Positions 21,577 to 33,209 of a stretch of DNA of 64,000 nt are shown piece after piece. How positions within the stretch are numbered: position 1 is the stretch's first letter; each line of letters starts with the position of its first letter. The position numbers were made by a program, and so were the translations under genes. Source of the stretch: Cryptomeria japonica (lineage: Eukaryota; Streptophyta; Pinopsida; Cupressales; Cupressaceae); assembly GCF_030272615.1 (NCBI RefSeq), contig NC_081406.1:396080439-396144438 (forward strand), in the 5' to 3' direction. The notes under the pieces are model-generated. The model was given only the letters and a program-made list of their open reading frames with translations. It searched no databases and was not told where the DNA came from.

Positions 21577-23938
21577 ATGGGAGGTGATCTGATTTGCCAT
21601 GAACCGACTGTGCATGAAGGTTTGCTGCAGGATGTTGTCTGTGTGCACTATTTCCAAAACCATTGCTGGCTCGAGTATTTCTTGAAGATTAGGGATTTCA
21701 ATGACGAAATAGCTGCGGAATTTATGCATTCTTTTGATGAAGGAGAAGCTACAGTTAAGGGGTTGAGGGTAATTGCTACAGAGCAGAGAATTGCAGAGGT
21801 CACAGGTTTGCTGCAGGAAGGAAAACTCTTTCCAGAATTGAAGGATGCAAGAAGTGCCAGGGCAGAGTTCACAATTGCTATAGACAAACCCTTAATGATA
21901 GATAGGCAAGGAACTAGAAGGGTTTCTTTGCCAGCACACTGGCCTCAAGTAGCTCTGTATATCATGAAGTATATCACCTGTGAAGGATAGTATTCAAATC
22001 TCCACTTGCCTCACTTTAAGCTACTCAGTCATCTGTGTCATAACAGGCGAGTTAATGTCCCAAATTTCCTGTATCATCTCATTTCTATAAGTGCTAAGGA
22101 GACTAAAAAATATGGCAATCGCTCTGTTAGCCATCATGGACTGGTAAAGTTGCTAGTACAACGGTCCCTGAGAGATGTTTCACAGATGGAATGGGGTGTG
22201 TTTGAAGATATTCTGCAATTTAGGGCAGATGAAGCCCCTGTTGAAGATAACCCTTTGGTTCAAGAAGGGATAGCTGCAGAGGATCTTTCCAGTGAAGAAG
22301 AGGGTTTGTTAGTTGTTGAAGGAGCTGCAATAATTTTAGAAGAAAATATTGAAGCAGGGCTAACTGAAGGACAACCCTCTACCTCTCTTCAAGAAGGTTC
22401 ACCTGTTTTGCAAAGGGAAGGAAAAGAATTAGAAAAGGAGGATTCAGGTGAGGAATTTTATTGTTCGACAGCAGGAAGTGCACATTCCTCCTGCAGCCAA
22501 GAGGTGTCGGACAAAAACAAGAACTCCTACGTCAGTTTCAAAAGTGTATGTTAGGAGAACAAGAAGAAGGACACAAAAAACTCAAATAGTGAGTAAGCCA
22601 ATAGAGGTCATTGCAGTAGACACTTTAGAAGAAGAGGATGCCACAGATAAGGAAATTCAAGAAAACCCTACAGAAGATGAAATTCAGGAAAATCCTGCAG
22701 GAGAGAAAATTCAAGAAGCAATTAAGGAAGAAATTGTAATTGATAAGCTTGCAAATATAGCTTTAGTGGCATTACAATATGAGGAGACAATTGATGATGT
22801 TGCACAACAACCTGAAGAAAACATGGGAAATATGCCAATCTAGAATGAGGAAGTCATTGAAGAAATTCTAGGGTCTAAGGTAGGACCCATAAAAACTCCT
22901 TCATCCTTGACTAGCTTGTCAATTGCTTTAACATTCTTTAGGCAATGGGACATAGAGAAGGATAGGTTGCATGGAATAATTAATAAGTAGAAAAAAGAAA
23001 TTGAGAAGAAAGACAATAGAATTAAAGAATTGGAGACTAAGGTAGAAGAAATCTATAGTATGGTTCCTGAGATAATGCAGTGTAGAGCACCCCCAAGAAT
23101 TTATGTAGTGCACTTGAAAGAACAATATCTGAATTTCAGATTAAACCGCATAGTAAGGGACCTTAGCCCATCCTTGGAAACACCTGAGGAATTCTATTAT
23201 GCTTTTCAAACCTCCCCACATTCTGTAAAGAATCTATTATGTGAATTATATTTACATAATTTTGTTGTGCCCCAAGATAGAGAATGGAATCCCTTGTTAT
23301 ACATTGGGGATATTCATCTCAGAGCTCTAATGTCATGGATACAGAATGAAATGATTCTAGGACCACAAGCCAGGGAGTTTGAAAAATTGGAACTTGACTG
23401 TCCATTGCCATTAAGGAGGGAAGCAATAGAACCCAAAGTTCTATATTATGACTAGCAAAAATTATTAATAAGAGATGATGTTAGAAAGGTAGTACTTCCA
23501 ATGAGAGAGGAAGTATATCAAGCGTTTGAGAAATTAGTCCAAACCCACAGGACAACAACACTAGAGGGACTAACTCAATGCTAGAATCATCTACCAGATC
23601 ATCTAAAACTGGGAAAACCCTATTCATTGCAGAATTTTCATGCAGCTATACAGAGAGCCTCCAGATATATACAACTAGGAAGGGAGAAAACCAATAATTG
23701 GTTACCATTAATCTTTCAGCCTCCTATCCTAATGTGGCCACTTTTGGCATGCCAACCAACAGAACAGAATTATGATGTGAATGTTGAAGAATTAGCTAGA
23801 TGGTCTAGGTTGGAGAAAATGAAGGGATTTTACTGGAGTTTGCCATCCAAGGGAACCAGACAGAACACTGTGGGTGATTTCAGAGTCTCAGCAAAAGTTA
23901 GAAATTTTGCTTTTGCTGCAGAAGCAGCAAACCCTTAG
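21577..23938 (+). pseudogene. Element B ORF3 (accessory sense ORF downstream of pol)
   Basis: ATG at 21577 after gagtaaaag. The N-terminal domain has GLRVIATEQRIAEVTGL..G and, further on, LPAHWPQVALYIMKYITCEG and RVNVPNFLYHLISISAKE; gypsy A ORF3 aligns to the same places. The middle is Glu-rich with short repeats (EIQENPTED, EIQENPAGE), then a coiled coil (KKEIEKKDNRIKELETKVEE) and a Trp/Pro-containing C-terminal domain up to TAG at 23936. A frameshift near 22448 moves the frame by one; internal stops at 21988, 22841, 22988, 23453 and 23582 are all TAG. Athila elements carry an env-like ORF here, but I see no clear signal peptide or membrane anchor. Function unknown. Confidence 0.7.
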
Positions 23939-23950
23939 AGTTGGGGGGCA
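23937..23950 (+). promoter_or_regulatory. Polypurine tract of element B
   Basis: AGAGTTGGGGGGCA abuts the LTR start TGATAAGT, a typical gypsy plus-strand primer. Confidence 0.8.
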
Positions 23951-25191
23951 TGATAAGTTAGTGTATTGACATGTTTTTATCAGGACTTTTAGGTCTTTTT
24001 GGTATCTTTTGGGTTGCATTATGATAGTAAAATATTATACATTGACTATATGTAATCCATGTTTTAAGAACCGAACTTAAGAAATCATGTTTGAACCTTG
24101 CCAATTTCTTCCTGCAGCCATGCCAATATATTCCTGCAGCCAAATGGTTTATCTTTGTGATATGCAGATTATTGAGGATGATTTCATATGTGAATTAATG
24201 AATGTATTAGTTAAGGTAAAATACATGTATGCATTTCCTTGTATTCTATTTTTGTTTTAGTGCAGGTAATAATTGTTGCTACAGTGAAAAATTCTCTTCT
24301 GCGCCTAAGGACTGGAGAATCACGCCAGAGAGCTGGAGGTCAAATTGAAGGATATTCAAACAAGTGCGATCTAAGGCATAATCAGAGCAGTGTACTTCAC
24401 CACGGGAGTTTAATGCCAGTACATGTTTAATCTATAAAACATTTCTTCAGCGTGCAAAGGACTGTGGTTCGGTTACAAATCCACAGTTCCTGCAGCCAAG
24501 CTCTCTGTTATTCCCTTTGTCTGGAAGTGATCCACCTTTTCTTCTGGTTGTAATTGTAGCTATCCATTGTAGATTGTCTTTTCTATTTAAATAAGCTCTC
24601 CCTTCTTTCTGGGTTAGACAGAATGGAAAAGGATTGAGCAGTTTCTGTCACATATTCTAGATTTCCATCTTTTGGATATGTAACCATCTTTTAGGAAGAA
24701 GTGAATAAAAAACATGTTATTCTGATCTGTTAAGAGTTATTTAATGAGAGTTTGATATCACTCATCCAAGGGGGCCCACTTGGTGAGTGATCCTATGTTT
24801 ATGACTATTGAAGTTAGATTTTACTTAGTTGCAGTAGAAGTTCATGACTGGTATGTTCCTACAGCCACTGGAAACAGATCCTTTGACTGTTCCTATAGCC
24901 AAAGCAGTACAATGTTAGTCCTGTTATTTCCATTAATTCATTTCAGCAACATTTTGAAAAGGTTTCATTTAGTCTTTCTGATTTTTATTCCTATTTCTTC
25001 TAGTAATTGAGAATAATCATTCAAGGAGCTTAGTGCATATATCTTGCAGACCCATTTCAAGTTTTACATTCCTGGATTGACAACTAAATGAACACCAGCC
25101 ATGAGAATAGTAAACTCTACCATATGACTATCCAAACTTCGGATTGAGATTTCAGTTAGAGATATTATTGTTATTAATGTTGGGGTAGACA
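23951..25191 (+). repeat. 3' LTR of element B
   Basis: 1241 bp, beginning TGATAAGT and ending GTAGACA, followed by the TSD ggagg. The first ~465 bp are shared with 14999-15461. Confidence 0.87.
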
Positions 25192-25289
25192 GGAGGAAGG
25201 AACTTTTACAAAATCAGGATGATGAAGAGAAAGATGCACTTAAGGAACAATGTCGGAAGATGAGTCAGGAGAAATGAAATGCAAGCTAT
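25192..25289 (+). pseudogene. Element D gag, segment 2 between elements B and C
   Basis: A 98-bp remnant reading KELLQNQDDEEKDALKEQC and RKMSQEK, helical and charged like the segment before B, and in frame with it after removal of B and one copy of ggagg. Its last five bases (gctat) are the left TSD of C. Confidence 0.7.
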
Positions 25290-26790
25290 TGTAGACACCT
25301 AAAAATGGTCAACGCTTGCGAAATCGTACTTTAACATTTGCGCATTGCCTCATTTTAGGTTTTTGCGTCGCATTAACATTTCTCTTATGTCACGCACTTA
25401 GTCTTTATCATTTGTGAGCATCGAGTCATTCTTCTACATTCTTCATTCGTCTCGCTCTCAAATTTGGTCTTGTCGACAACACTCTCTAGTCATGATTTTG
25501 ATCGATCTTATCCCATCGCATCAATGTGCGTGCTCATTTGTCATCATTTTGGGACATCGTCAATCCTAATTAGGGTTTTGTCCTCTTATCAATCTTGTCA
25601 TCTTGCAATCTAGTTTGTCGTCGATCCTCGTCCTCTTGTCAATTTTGTCATTTTGGATCAATTTTTCATTGTTCCTCATCAATTGGCACATTTATCAATC
25701 AAAATTATTTATCAATCAAGTCATTTATCAATTCAAAATCATGATTGAATCGACATCAAGCCAATTTTACATCAAGACCTAATTGTCATCCTTGCATTTC
25801 TAATTTATCTTCTATGGTTTTATGATTTATTCATTTAACCTTGTTTGTCATTTTCTCTTCATTTTCTTCCTCTTGGTTAAATAATTTATTTATTTATCCT
25901 AGGTCTTCGTGTCACAATTAAATGTTTAATTTAATTGGTTAACTAATTATTCCTCTTTTTGTGAATTAACTAATAAATGACAAATTATTAATTAATTTAC
26001 CTAATTTCCTAAAATTCCCTCTTTGTGAATTATTAATAAATGAGAAGTTATTAATTAATTCACTAAATTCCTAATTTCATCATTTCTAATTCTTAATTTC
26101 CTAATTTCTAATTTTCTAAATTTCCTAATTCCTAATTTCCACCTATTTTCTAATTTGTCAAATTCAAATTCCACCTAATTAATTTGTCTCTAGTTCTCCC
26201 TATTTTTGTGCTTCGGTGGAAGCATGAATTTCTCATGCGTCATACTCTTGACATAGAAAGATGTCATAAGCCTCTAGTCCTCTAATCTTTGCATTGGCAA
26301 TATGTCATAATTCATGACATAGAAGGTGTCATAACCTTCTTCCTTCAACTCAATTTTCCCATTTTGAAATCAATTGCCTCTAATATCAATTTCATGCTAA
26401 TTTGATCTTTTCTCGAATTTTTCTATAAATTGGATGATTTTTCTTCAATCAAGGGTAATTACTTTGTCAAAATAATCACTTTGTCAAAACAATCACATTT
26501 CGAGTACTCTTGTGCCATAATCTTGTCTATTTGCTTTCATCTCATGTGTATGCACTTGAAGGTGAGATCCACAAACAAAGGCTATTTGGAGAGGAAAGAA
26601 GAACAATGGAGCCACATGAAGGAAGCATTCATATCTATGTTTGGTTTGCATAGTATTTAGTTTTGAATGTTTTGTCTTTATGTCTTTATTGAGTGTGTTT
26701 AGGATAGATCATTACATTTAAGCTTTCATGATTGAGCTAATGATTAGTATTTTGCTATTTCTTTGATGATTTCCACATTTCCTAGCTACA
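25290..26790 (+). repeat. 5' LTR of element C
   Basis: 1501 bp, TGTAGACACC...CTAGCTACA. It includes an AT-rich part made of taatttcctaattt-type repeats (about 25970-26160) and a small open frame (26430-26660) that recurs in the other LTR. A TATA-like tctataaattgg lies near 26420. Confidence 0.93.
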
Positions 26791-26795
26791 TTAAT

Positions 26796-26815
26796 TGGTG
26801 AATCCGACGTGAACA
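26796..26815 (+). promoter_or_regulatory. Primer binding site of element C (not initiator Met-tRNA)
   Basis: TGGTGAATCCGACGTGAACA starts five bases after the LTR. Its reverse complement looks like a tRNA 3' end with T-arm and CCA, most like plant Trp-tRNA as I remember it. The exact tRNA needs a database comparison. Confidence 0.6.
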
Positions 26816-26914
26816 CTAACCATCTAACCCTTTAACTGTGTTTTTGAGTGCTTTTGAGTTGATTTGCAGGTCAAAAACCCAAAAAATAGGGTAGTGCATG
26901 ACTTTCTGGGGACT

Positions 26915-27025
26915 TCTGCGCCTGTGTGAGACAACCTGCGCCTGTGTCAAGAAACTTGCACCTGTGTTAAAGACATTCTGCACCTATGTCATGAGTTCTG
27001 CGCCTGTGTCATGAGTTCTGCGCCT
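26915..27025 (+). repeat. Tandem TGCGCCTGTGT motif array, 5' leader of C
   Basis: About six copies of a ~20-bp unit built on CTGCGCCTGTGTcatgagtt. The same motif, direct and inverted, recurs near the 3' end of C at 35278-35430. Confidence 0.75.
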
Positions 27026-28182
27026 GTGTAAAGTCCAGAAACAAAGGTAAAAATGCAGTGTTTTACTTGAAAATTGTTTGTTTTTGCATTTTGTTTTCTG
27101 TTTTTTTTGGTTTTTGGTACTAATTATTTGTGCAGCATCTTGGCATACGCATGGAAAAGACAACAAATGAAACTACTAATGTGTTTTATGCAGAATCGAT
27201 AGTCAAAGAATAAACACCTCAAACTTCTAACTTGGGTTTTGCAGGTTGCCTTGGAGAAACAACTAAACTTTGTGTTTGCAATTAATGTATAGGCACCTAG
27301 TATGATTTCTAAATAGGTTGGAATGAATCTATGCTTGATTTGATTGTTGAGTTTGACATTGGAGTAGGAGAGTATGCTCTCATCCTTTTTAGGGTGATCA
27401 GAAATCCAGATCTTCAATACCACGCTCATGTCTTTGATTGTTTGTCACCCTTAGAGGACCTACCTTCCCGACCATTTGCTTTTGCAAACAAGTGATAATC
27501 GTGAGAAGGGAATGACCCAAACTGAGTATGGCTAGAATACCTTGGCATTCTAACTCACTATAAAAAAATACCCGATGAGCGAAAGCTTTGAAGGAAGGGT
27601 TACGTGGGAATTGCAGTTACTTGGGAAGTGATGACCCTTGGACTCTTTCTCATATCAACATCTAAGTAGGACCTCACGGTCTAAATTGTGCTTGCGCGAC
27701 TACATTTGTTTGGTATCTTGATATGAGATCATTATCATATCATATTAGAGTCATTTGCATAGTAATTGTCCCTTTGCATATAGTGTCAAAACTAGGTTTT
27801 GTCATACTTGAGTAATCCAAATCTTTGATAAACCCTAAGTCATTGTTTGGAGGTCTAGACCTTATCAAACCTTTTCTCTTTTTGTCATCAATGTCATTTG
27901 GTCAAACCTAGCTTAGTATCCAATCATATAGGGGAGACATTGTCATTTTGTCCTTTTGTCACTTGGTCCTTTCATCCTTTGAGGTCTAGACATCATTTCA
28001 ATTTCTTAAGGGTCTCTTTTAGATTTGCATTCCAAAAGGTTTGTCAAAATCTCGAAAAACAACCAAAAACATAGGTTGCATTCTTGCCATAGATTGCATT
28101 TTCATCCATTTTAGTTTGCATTTAGTTGCATATCATACATTATCCTTGAAAAATTCCAAAAATATTGCATTTGCATAGTGAC
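27026..28182 (+). other. 5' leader of element C
   Basis: About 1.15 kb with no convincing coding sequence between the motif array and the sense ORF. It is T-rich with repeated TTTGTCAT- and TTTGCAT-like words. Confidence 0.5.
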
Positions 28183-31035
28183 ATGTCTATTGAAACAAGG
28201 TTCCAAGCACCAATGATGCAACAAAGTTTGATGTATCAATCGACAATGCAATTGAATTTTAATCCAAGGCAATCACAATTATATCCAACGCAACAACAAG
28301 GCAACATTGATCAAACTTTTTATGATGAAACAAGTCTCCAAATACAAAAACTAGAGGAGAAACTAGCTCAAGAAAATGAGATATTGGAACAAAGAGTGAA
28401 AAACATTGAGAAGAATAGATCACAAATGTCCAAAATGTTTCAAAAATTTCCAGGTCAGAATCCAAAGATTGAGCCAATTGATGTAAGATCTCTTCTTGAA
28501 CGATTAGACATACCAGCTCTCCTCTCACAACTAGAGATGATGAAACAATTTCAAGAAAGGAGACAACATCAATTTCAACATTATGTGCCTCCACAACAAG
28601 AACAAGAAGGTGTTTACTATCAATCAGATTTTCAACCAATACAACCAATGGTTCAACCAATTGTTCAACATATACAACCAATACAACCAATGGTCCAATT
28701 TCAACAATATGTCCAACCAACTATATAATGTCCACAAATGGTTCAACCAATGGTGGAATATCAATGTCAACAACCACAACCAAACATTCAAAAACAAAAC
28801 TTGCAGCACACACTAGCCCAAGTTTCAAACATGTCAGAACAATTGAACCAAGTCCAATATCAAAACATGACATCAAACCAACTCCTTGCCAAACAAGTTC
28901 AAATTCTAGATACAACTATGTCAAAACCTCAAAAGAAAGGTGGCTTTATTGCAATGATATTAAGGAAATTACGAAGTGAGTTCTTTGAGGAAGATTAAAA
29001 TAACACACTTATGTCTAGAAATGCCTCATCTCCTCACAAGCAAATTGACTCTCCAGTGGCATCTATCCCTACACCTTTAGAAGTTTCACAAGAACCTTCT
29101 ATATTGTCCTCATCAAACAATACACCCAAGGATGCAATTATCCAAGGGCTATCCATAATTGATTGCCACAATAATCCAATTCATGATGCACATCCTTGTC
29201 ATGTTTCAGAAATACAAGACCCAATGCCACCATGCACTTTATTGCCATTATCTGTTTTAGAGGACCCCATTTGAAGTCCCTCTTCCTCATGTTCAAGCAT
29301 TGATTCCTTGCCAGAATCCATCACAAATGTTCAAAGTGCATTTCCTTCAGGCCAAAGCATTAATCCCTTGTTAGAATCCCCCATGCATATCCAAAGTCCA
29401 ACCTCATGTCAAGAGGATAACTTAGAGCATGAAGAAACGTGTCTTGAAACAGATCAAGATCAAGATCCTGAAACCTTATCATCCCATCCAATTGTTGACC
29501 AGGACCCCATGTTCCCAAACACTCACAATGATTCCCCTATTCTTGTCCATCCTATCCAAAGCCCTATTGACACTCCATTCCCTGAGAAAGATCAAGATAT
29601 CCCAGTCCATCCAATCCCAAACAATCCCCTTCCATTTCATGAACAAAATGTCCTTTCAAATCCCATTGGCATTCCACTTCCTAAGAAAGATCAAGATATC
29701 CCTTCCATCCTTTCCGATGATCCCATTAAAAGTCAAGAGCAAAGCACCTTTAAAGAGGATTCCAATGATCTTCCTCCTTGTCAAGATCAAATTATTCCTT
29801 TAAATCCTCCACAAGATCTTTTTGTTCCTCCATCTTCTTGTCTTAATGCTCCATATACACTCCAAGATCGCATTTCTTGTGATGATCCCATTATTTTTCC
29901 CATTCCATCTCTTGAAGAGTCTGTCATTGAACCATGTCCACTACACAATCCTAGTCCCCCTCACAATCCTAATCCCACTCATGATTCTAATGTGTCAGTG
30001 CAAGATGTTCATGAACCCTCGACATGCATAATGGGTTCTTCCACTTTGGTGCAATCTGATCCACTTCAAGATCTCATTATTTCTCTCATATCATATCCAC
30101 CTCATAATGGACTCGCGTCTTCTTCCCAAAGAAAAGAGTATCCTACAAGTCAAGATATTCATAAAGGCAAAGGAGTAGACCTTCATGAGAAAGAACCCCT
30201 CCATATCAAAGAAGATCTTAAGGGTCATGTCTACACAACTCACTCTCAAGACGTTAGTATCCCTCCATCAAAATCCAATCATACACCTTCCCCATCATAC
30301 TTTCCATCCATCTTAGGTCCTTATATCCCTTCGTCCTTTATGCAAGGTCAGCAAAGGCACACATCCTTGAGTAAATTTCATCAATCCAAAAGAACTCCAT
30401 TTCATTCATATCCATCCATGCATTCCTTTCCCCCTCCAAGCAATTTAGATGCCAAGTATAAATGTCATAAGTCTAGCAATCCACATGTATTCAAGGATCA
30501 ACATGTCCAATATTATCGACATGTCAAAATAAAGAACACTATGATCTATAAAACAAAAGAAATATCCAAAAGGCCACAAAGGCCCACTGAGAAAAATCAA
30601 AGACAAAAGTCAAAATATATATGGGTTCCTAAATCCCTTGTGCAAGCAATGCACTCCAAGGAACCACAAAAGCATGAAAAATAAAAAACCATGTGGATCC
30701 CTAAGCAGCTCCTTGAAGCACAAAAGCCTAAAGAAACATCCAACTTGGCATCCAAAATTGCTATTCCTCCATCCAAACCTCTCAAATCTATTCCTCCATC
30801 ACCTTCTTCATCCATTTTGGGCCCTTATGTCCCAAAATCCATAGCCTTTCCTTCGTCAAAATCTCAATATCCAAAATACGTCTTTCCTCCATCAGTCCAT
30901 CACCCCTCAAGGTGTGTGCCAATGTCGATCTTGCCTTCATTTCCAGCCACTAAAGCCCAATTCTTCCAATACCCTACCTATTATCCAATGCATATTTTCC
31001 ATCCTTCCATCCCTTTGGTCCAATCCTTTGCATAA
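28183..31035 (+). pseudogene. Element C sense ORF (Gln/Pro-rich, unknown; 951 codons with four stops)
   Basis: One frame runs from ATG 28183 to TAA 31033, broken only by TAA 28726, TAA 28996, TGA 29272 and TAA 30682. The N-terminal third is Gln/Met-rich with a coiled coil (QIQKLEEKLAQENEILEQ) and QPIQPMVQ-type repeats. The middle is Pro/Ser/Asp-rich with repeated HPI and FPEKDQDIP-like blocks. The C-terminal part contains duplicated units: WVPKSLVQA with WIPKQLLEA, and SILGPYIPSS with SILGPYVPKS. It occupies the gag position but has no CCHC knuckle or gag domain I can recognise. It may be a gag-like or accessory protein of a non-autonomous family. Confidence 0.6.
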
Positions 31036-31990
31036 ATCCTCGCCTTAGTTTCATCTTATTTTCCATGTCCTTATCCTACCAACGTCTTTGAGCATACTTT
31101 TAAAGGTCATGGTCCATTTTCTTTTCAAGGCTACTATCCAAACAAAAATATGTTTGAGTCCTTCTTCCATCCCCTATCATGTGTCCATCTTCTATTGAAA
31201 AAGTCAAAATACAAAAAAAAAAAAAAAAAAAAAAAGCAAAAAGAAAAGAAGTAAAGCAAAAATAATTCATCCACTGGTGAAAACCTGGCAAACAGGCGCC
31301 TTGGGCAAGTACCATGATGAAAACCTGGCAAATAAGCATCATGTGTAATCCATGAACTTCTTGCACACCACACTTGGGGGTAGGTTTCCTCCTTCATATC
31401 CTGTTGCCCTTCATTATCCTATCATACCATGTCATTACCCTTCATATCCTATTGTCCCTCATATCCATTTCCTCTTTCCACCTTTGATCTTGACAAGGCT
31501 GAGGATCTTCATGAGCATCATGCATCTTGTTAGCAGCTTTCAGTCTATCATAGCTTTTGGTCATTTATCCATTTGCTTATTACAACCTTTCATCCATATT
31601 CCCTGTCTTATTGCAACTTTCTGCCACTATCCCTTAACCTACCTCGACCTTCAGTCCATGTCCCTTATCCATTCTTGGTCTTTCTTATCCTCTCCATATC
31701 TTATCACTATCCATACACTCTTTTTCATTCCTTGATCTTGATCTAACATAAGGACGTGAAATGCAAAACATAGTTTCAAAAACCTCTTGACCTGTCCCTC
31801 ATGCCATGTTCCTGCTTTACATTGTCATATCCAGTCTCTTGTCCCATCATGCAATAGCCCTTGAAAATTGCATCCGTATTGTCTCCATAATAAAAGGCCT
31901 TTGTCTTCCCTCTATCCACCATCATTTCAGCAAGCCTATTTATTCACCTATCATATTCCTTGCCTTGCTAGACACTGGGGGCAAAATCAT
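31036..31990 (+). other. Pyrimidine-rich region of C after the sense ORF
   Basis: There is no supported gene. It contains an A-run at 31210-31234 and a two-copy imperfect direct repeat with GAAAACCTGGCAAA (about 31278-31300 and 31318-31340), then a long C/T-rich stretch. Confidence 0.45.
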
Positions 31991-31998
31991 AAAAATCA

Positions 31999-32265
31999 AA
32001 TAATGTCCTGAAAAAATCAAAAAAAAAATCAAAAAATGTCTTGAAATAATTCAAAAAAAAATATTGAAAAATATCCTGAAATAATTCAAAAAAAATTGAA
32101 AAATGTCCTGAAATAATTCAAAAAATTGAAAAATGTCCTGAAAAAAAAATCCAAAAAAAACATTCAAAAAATGTCCTGAAAAAAAAAAAATCCCTAAAAA
32201 AAAAAAGTCAAATAAAGTCCTAAAAAAATTGAACACAAAAAAAAAAACCAAAAACAAAAACAAGC
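31999..32265. repeat. A-rich tandem array with TGTCCTGAAA units in C
   Basis: At least seven units of roughly 30-38 bp combine TGTCCTGAAA(A/T) with A-runs and ATTCAAAAAA. Copies decay to plain A-runs at the right side. Confidence 0.75.
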
Positions 32266-33209
32266 ATTTTGCAATAAATAACCCCTCTGTGCATAAGACA
32301 GATCCTTGAGCATCCATCCAACAACTCACAATCCAACGTTGTGCTTTAATGACATCATGCCTAAATAGATGAAACTTTTCAATTAAACCAGACATTCAAA
32401 CTGATCACAATTGTCATAACAATCGAACATCAGCATCACTATCAGTCATCCTTGGCTAATATCATGGGTCTTATACAGGGTGTGTTATACTCGAAACCAG
32501 ACTGTGTCCTGTCTTAGACGGGGTACCGCATTCCCTGAAACTAGACAGCATGATCGTTCTATCAGCACTTTCAACTTTTGACAATGAAGATCAAGGTGTT
32601 TGTTTGATTTATTGGCATCTTATCTTTTTTATTGATTTCTCTTTGGTCATGTTCCTATGTTGCTCGATGATGTCACTGAGTGATTTAGAGTGACCGGGAT
32701 GGTTCATGGTCCCTTTCTTTTTGTTGTGATTGCTGTTTATCTGTGATGTGTCTGTCTTTTGCAAAAAGGTTTGCATTTCAGTTCTGGCCTTCAATGCCAT
32801 GATGCTATGCATCCATTTTGCTACATTAAAATAAAGGTTCTCACCTACAAAGTGCATTACTGAAAGCAAGTTTTTCTTCATCCCCAACTCTTCTTTGTCT
32901 CATTTTCTTCTTACTAACATTTCTTCCATCAGTTCGGATAGTCAGTTTGGTTTAGTGCTCTGATTTCTCCAAAAACATAAGCTGCATCCTGCATCCACTT
33001 GGTTAGTGCATTTGCGTTAAGCATGTTATCCATTTCATATTATCAATGCATCAAAAACACATAAAAAAAGCATCCATACATAGAAAATCACATAAGTCAT
33101 AACACATTGCATCCCATCATCTCGATGCATATCATATCATATGTCACAATAATATCAGAGTACAAAATTGGACTGTCTATCCTAAGTATGGCCCGCAGGC
33201 TGACTACAA
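32266..33209. other. Unassigned part of element C
   Basis: About 940 bp between the A-rich array and the antisense gene. I see no coding, RNA or repeat signal beyond short open frames. Confidence 0.4.

Larger units (their letters stand above)
14999..25191 (+). mobile_element. Element B: Ty3/gypsy (Athila/Tat-like) retrotransposon with ORF3, inserted in the gag of D
   Basis: A 10.2-kb element with perfect TSD ggagg (14994-14998 and 25192-25196), LTR ends TGATAAGT...GTAGACA, a polypurine tract TTGGGGGGCA and domain order gag-PR-RT-RH-IN followed by a separate sense ORF3. RT and protease blocks resemble the non-chromoviral Athila/Tat side of gypsy. The 5' LTR is cut to its first ~465 bp and followed by an inverted LTR piece, so primer site and leader are lost. 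Gag-pol keeps one frame over 5.6 kb with only nonsense changes. Confidence 0.92.

Noticed and set aside
26430-26660. 76-codon plus-strand frame also present at 37104-37334
   Set aside because: LTR duplication in element C; the two copies share it by LTR identity, not selection.
28259-28720. Long minus-strand frame
   Set aside because: Shadow of the Gln-rich sense ORF of C.
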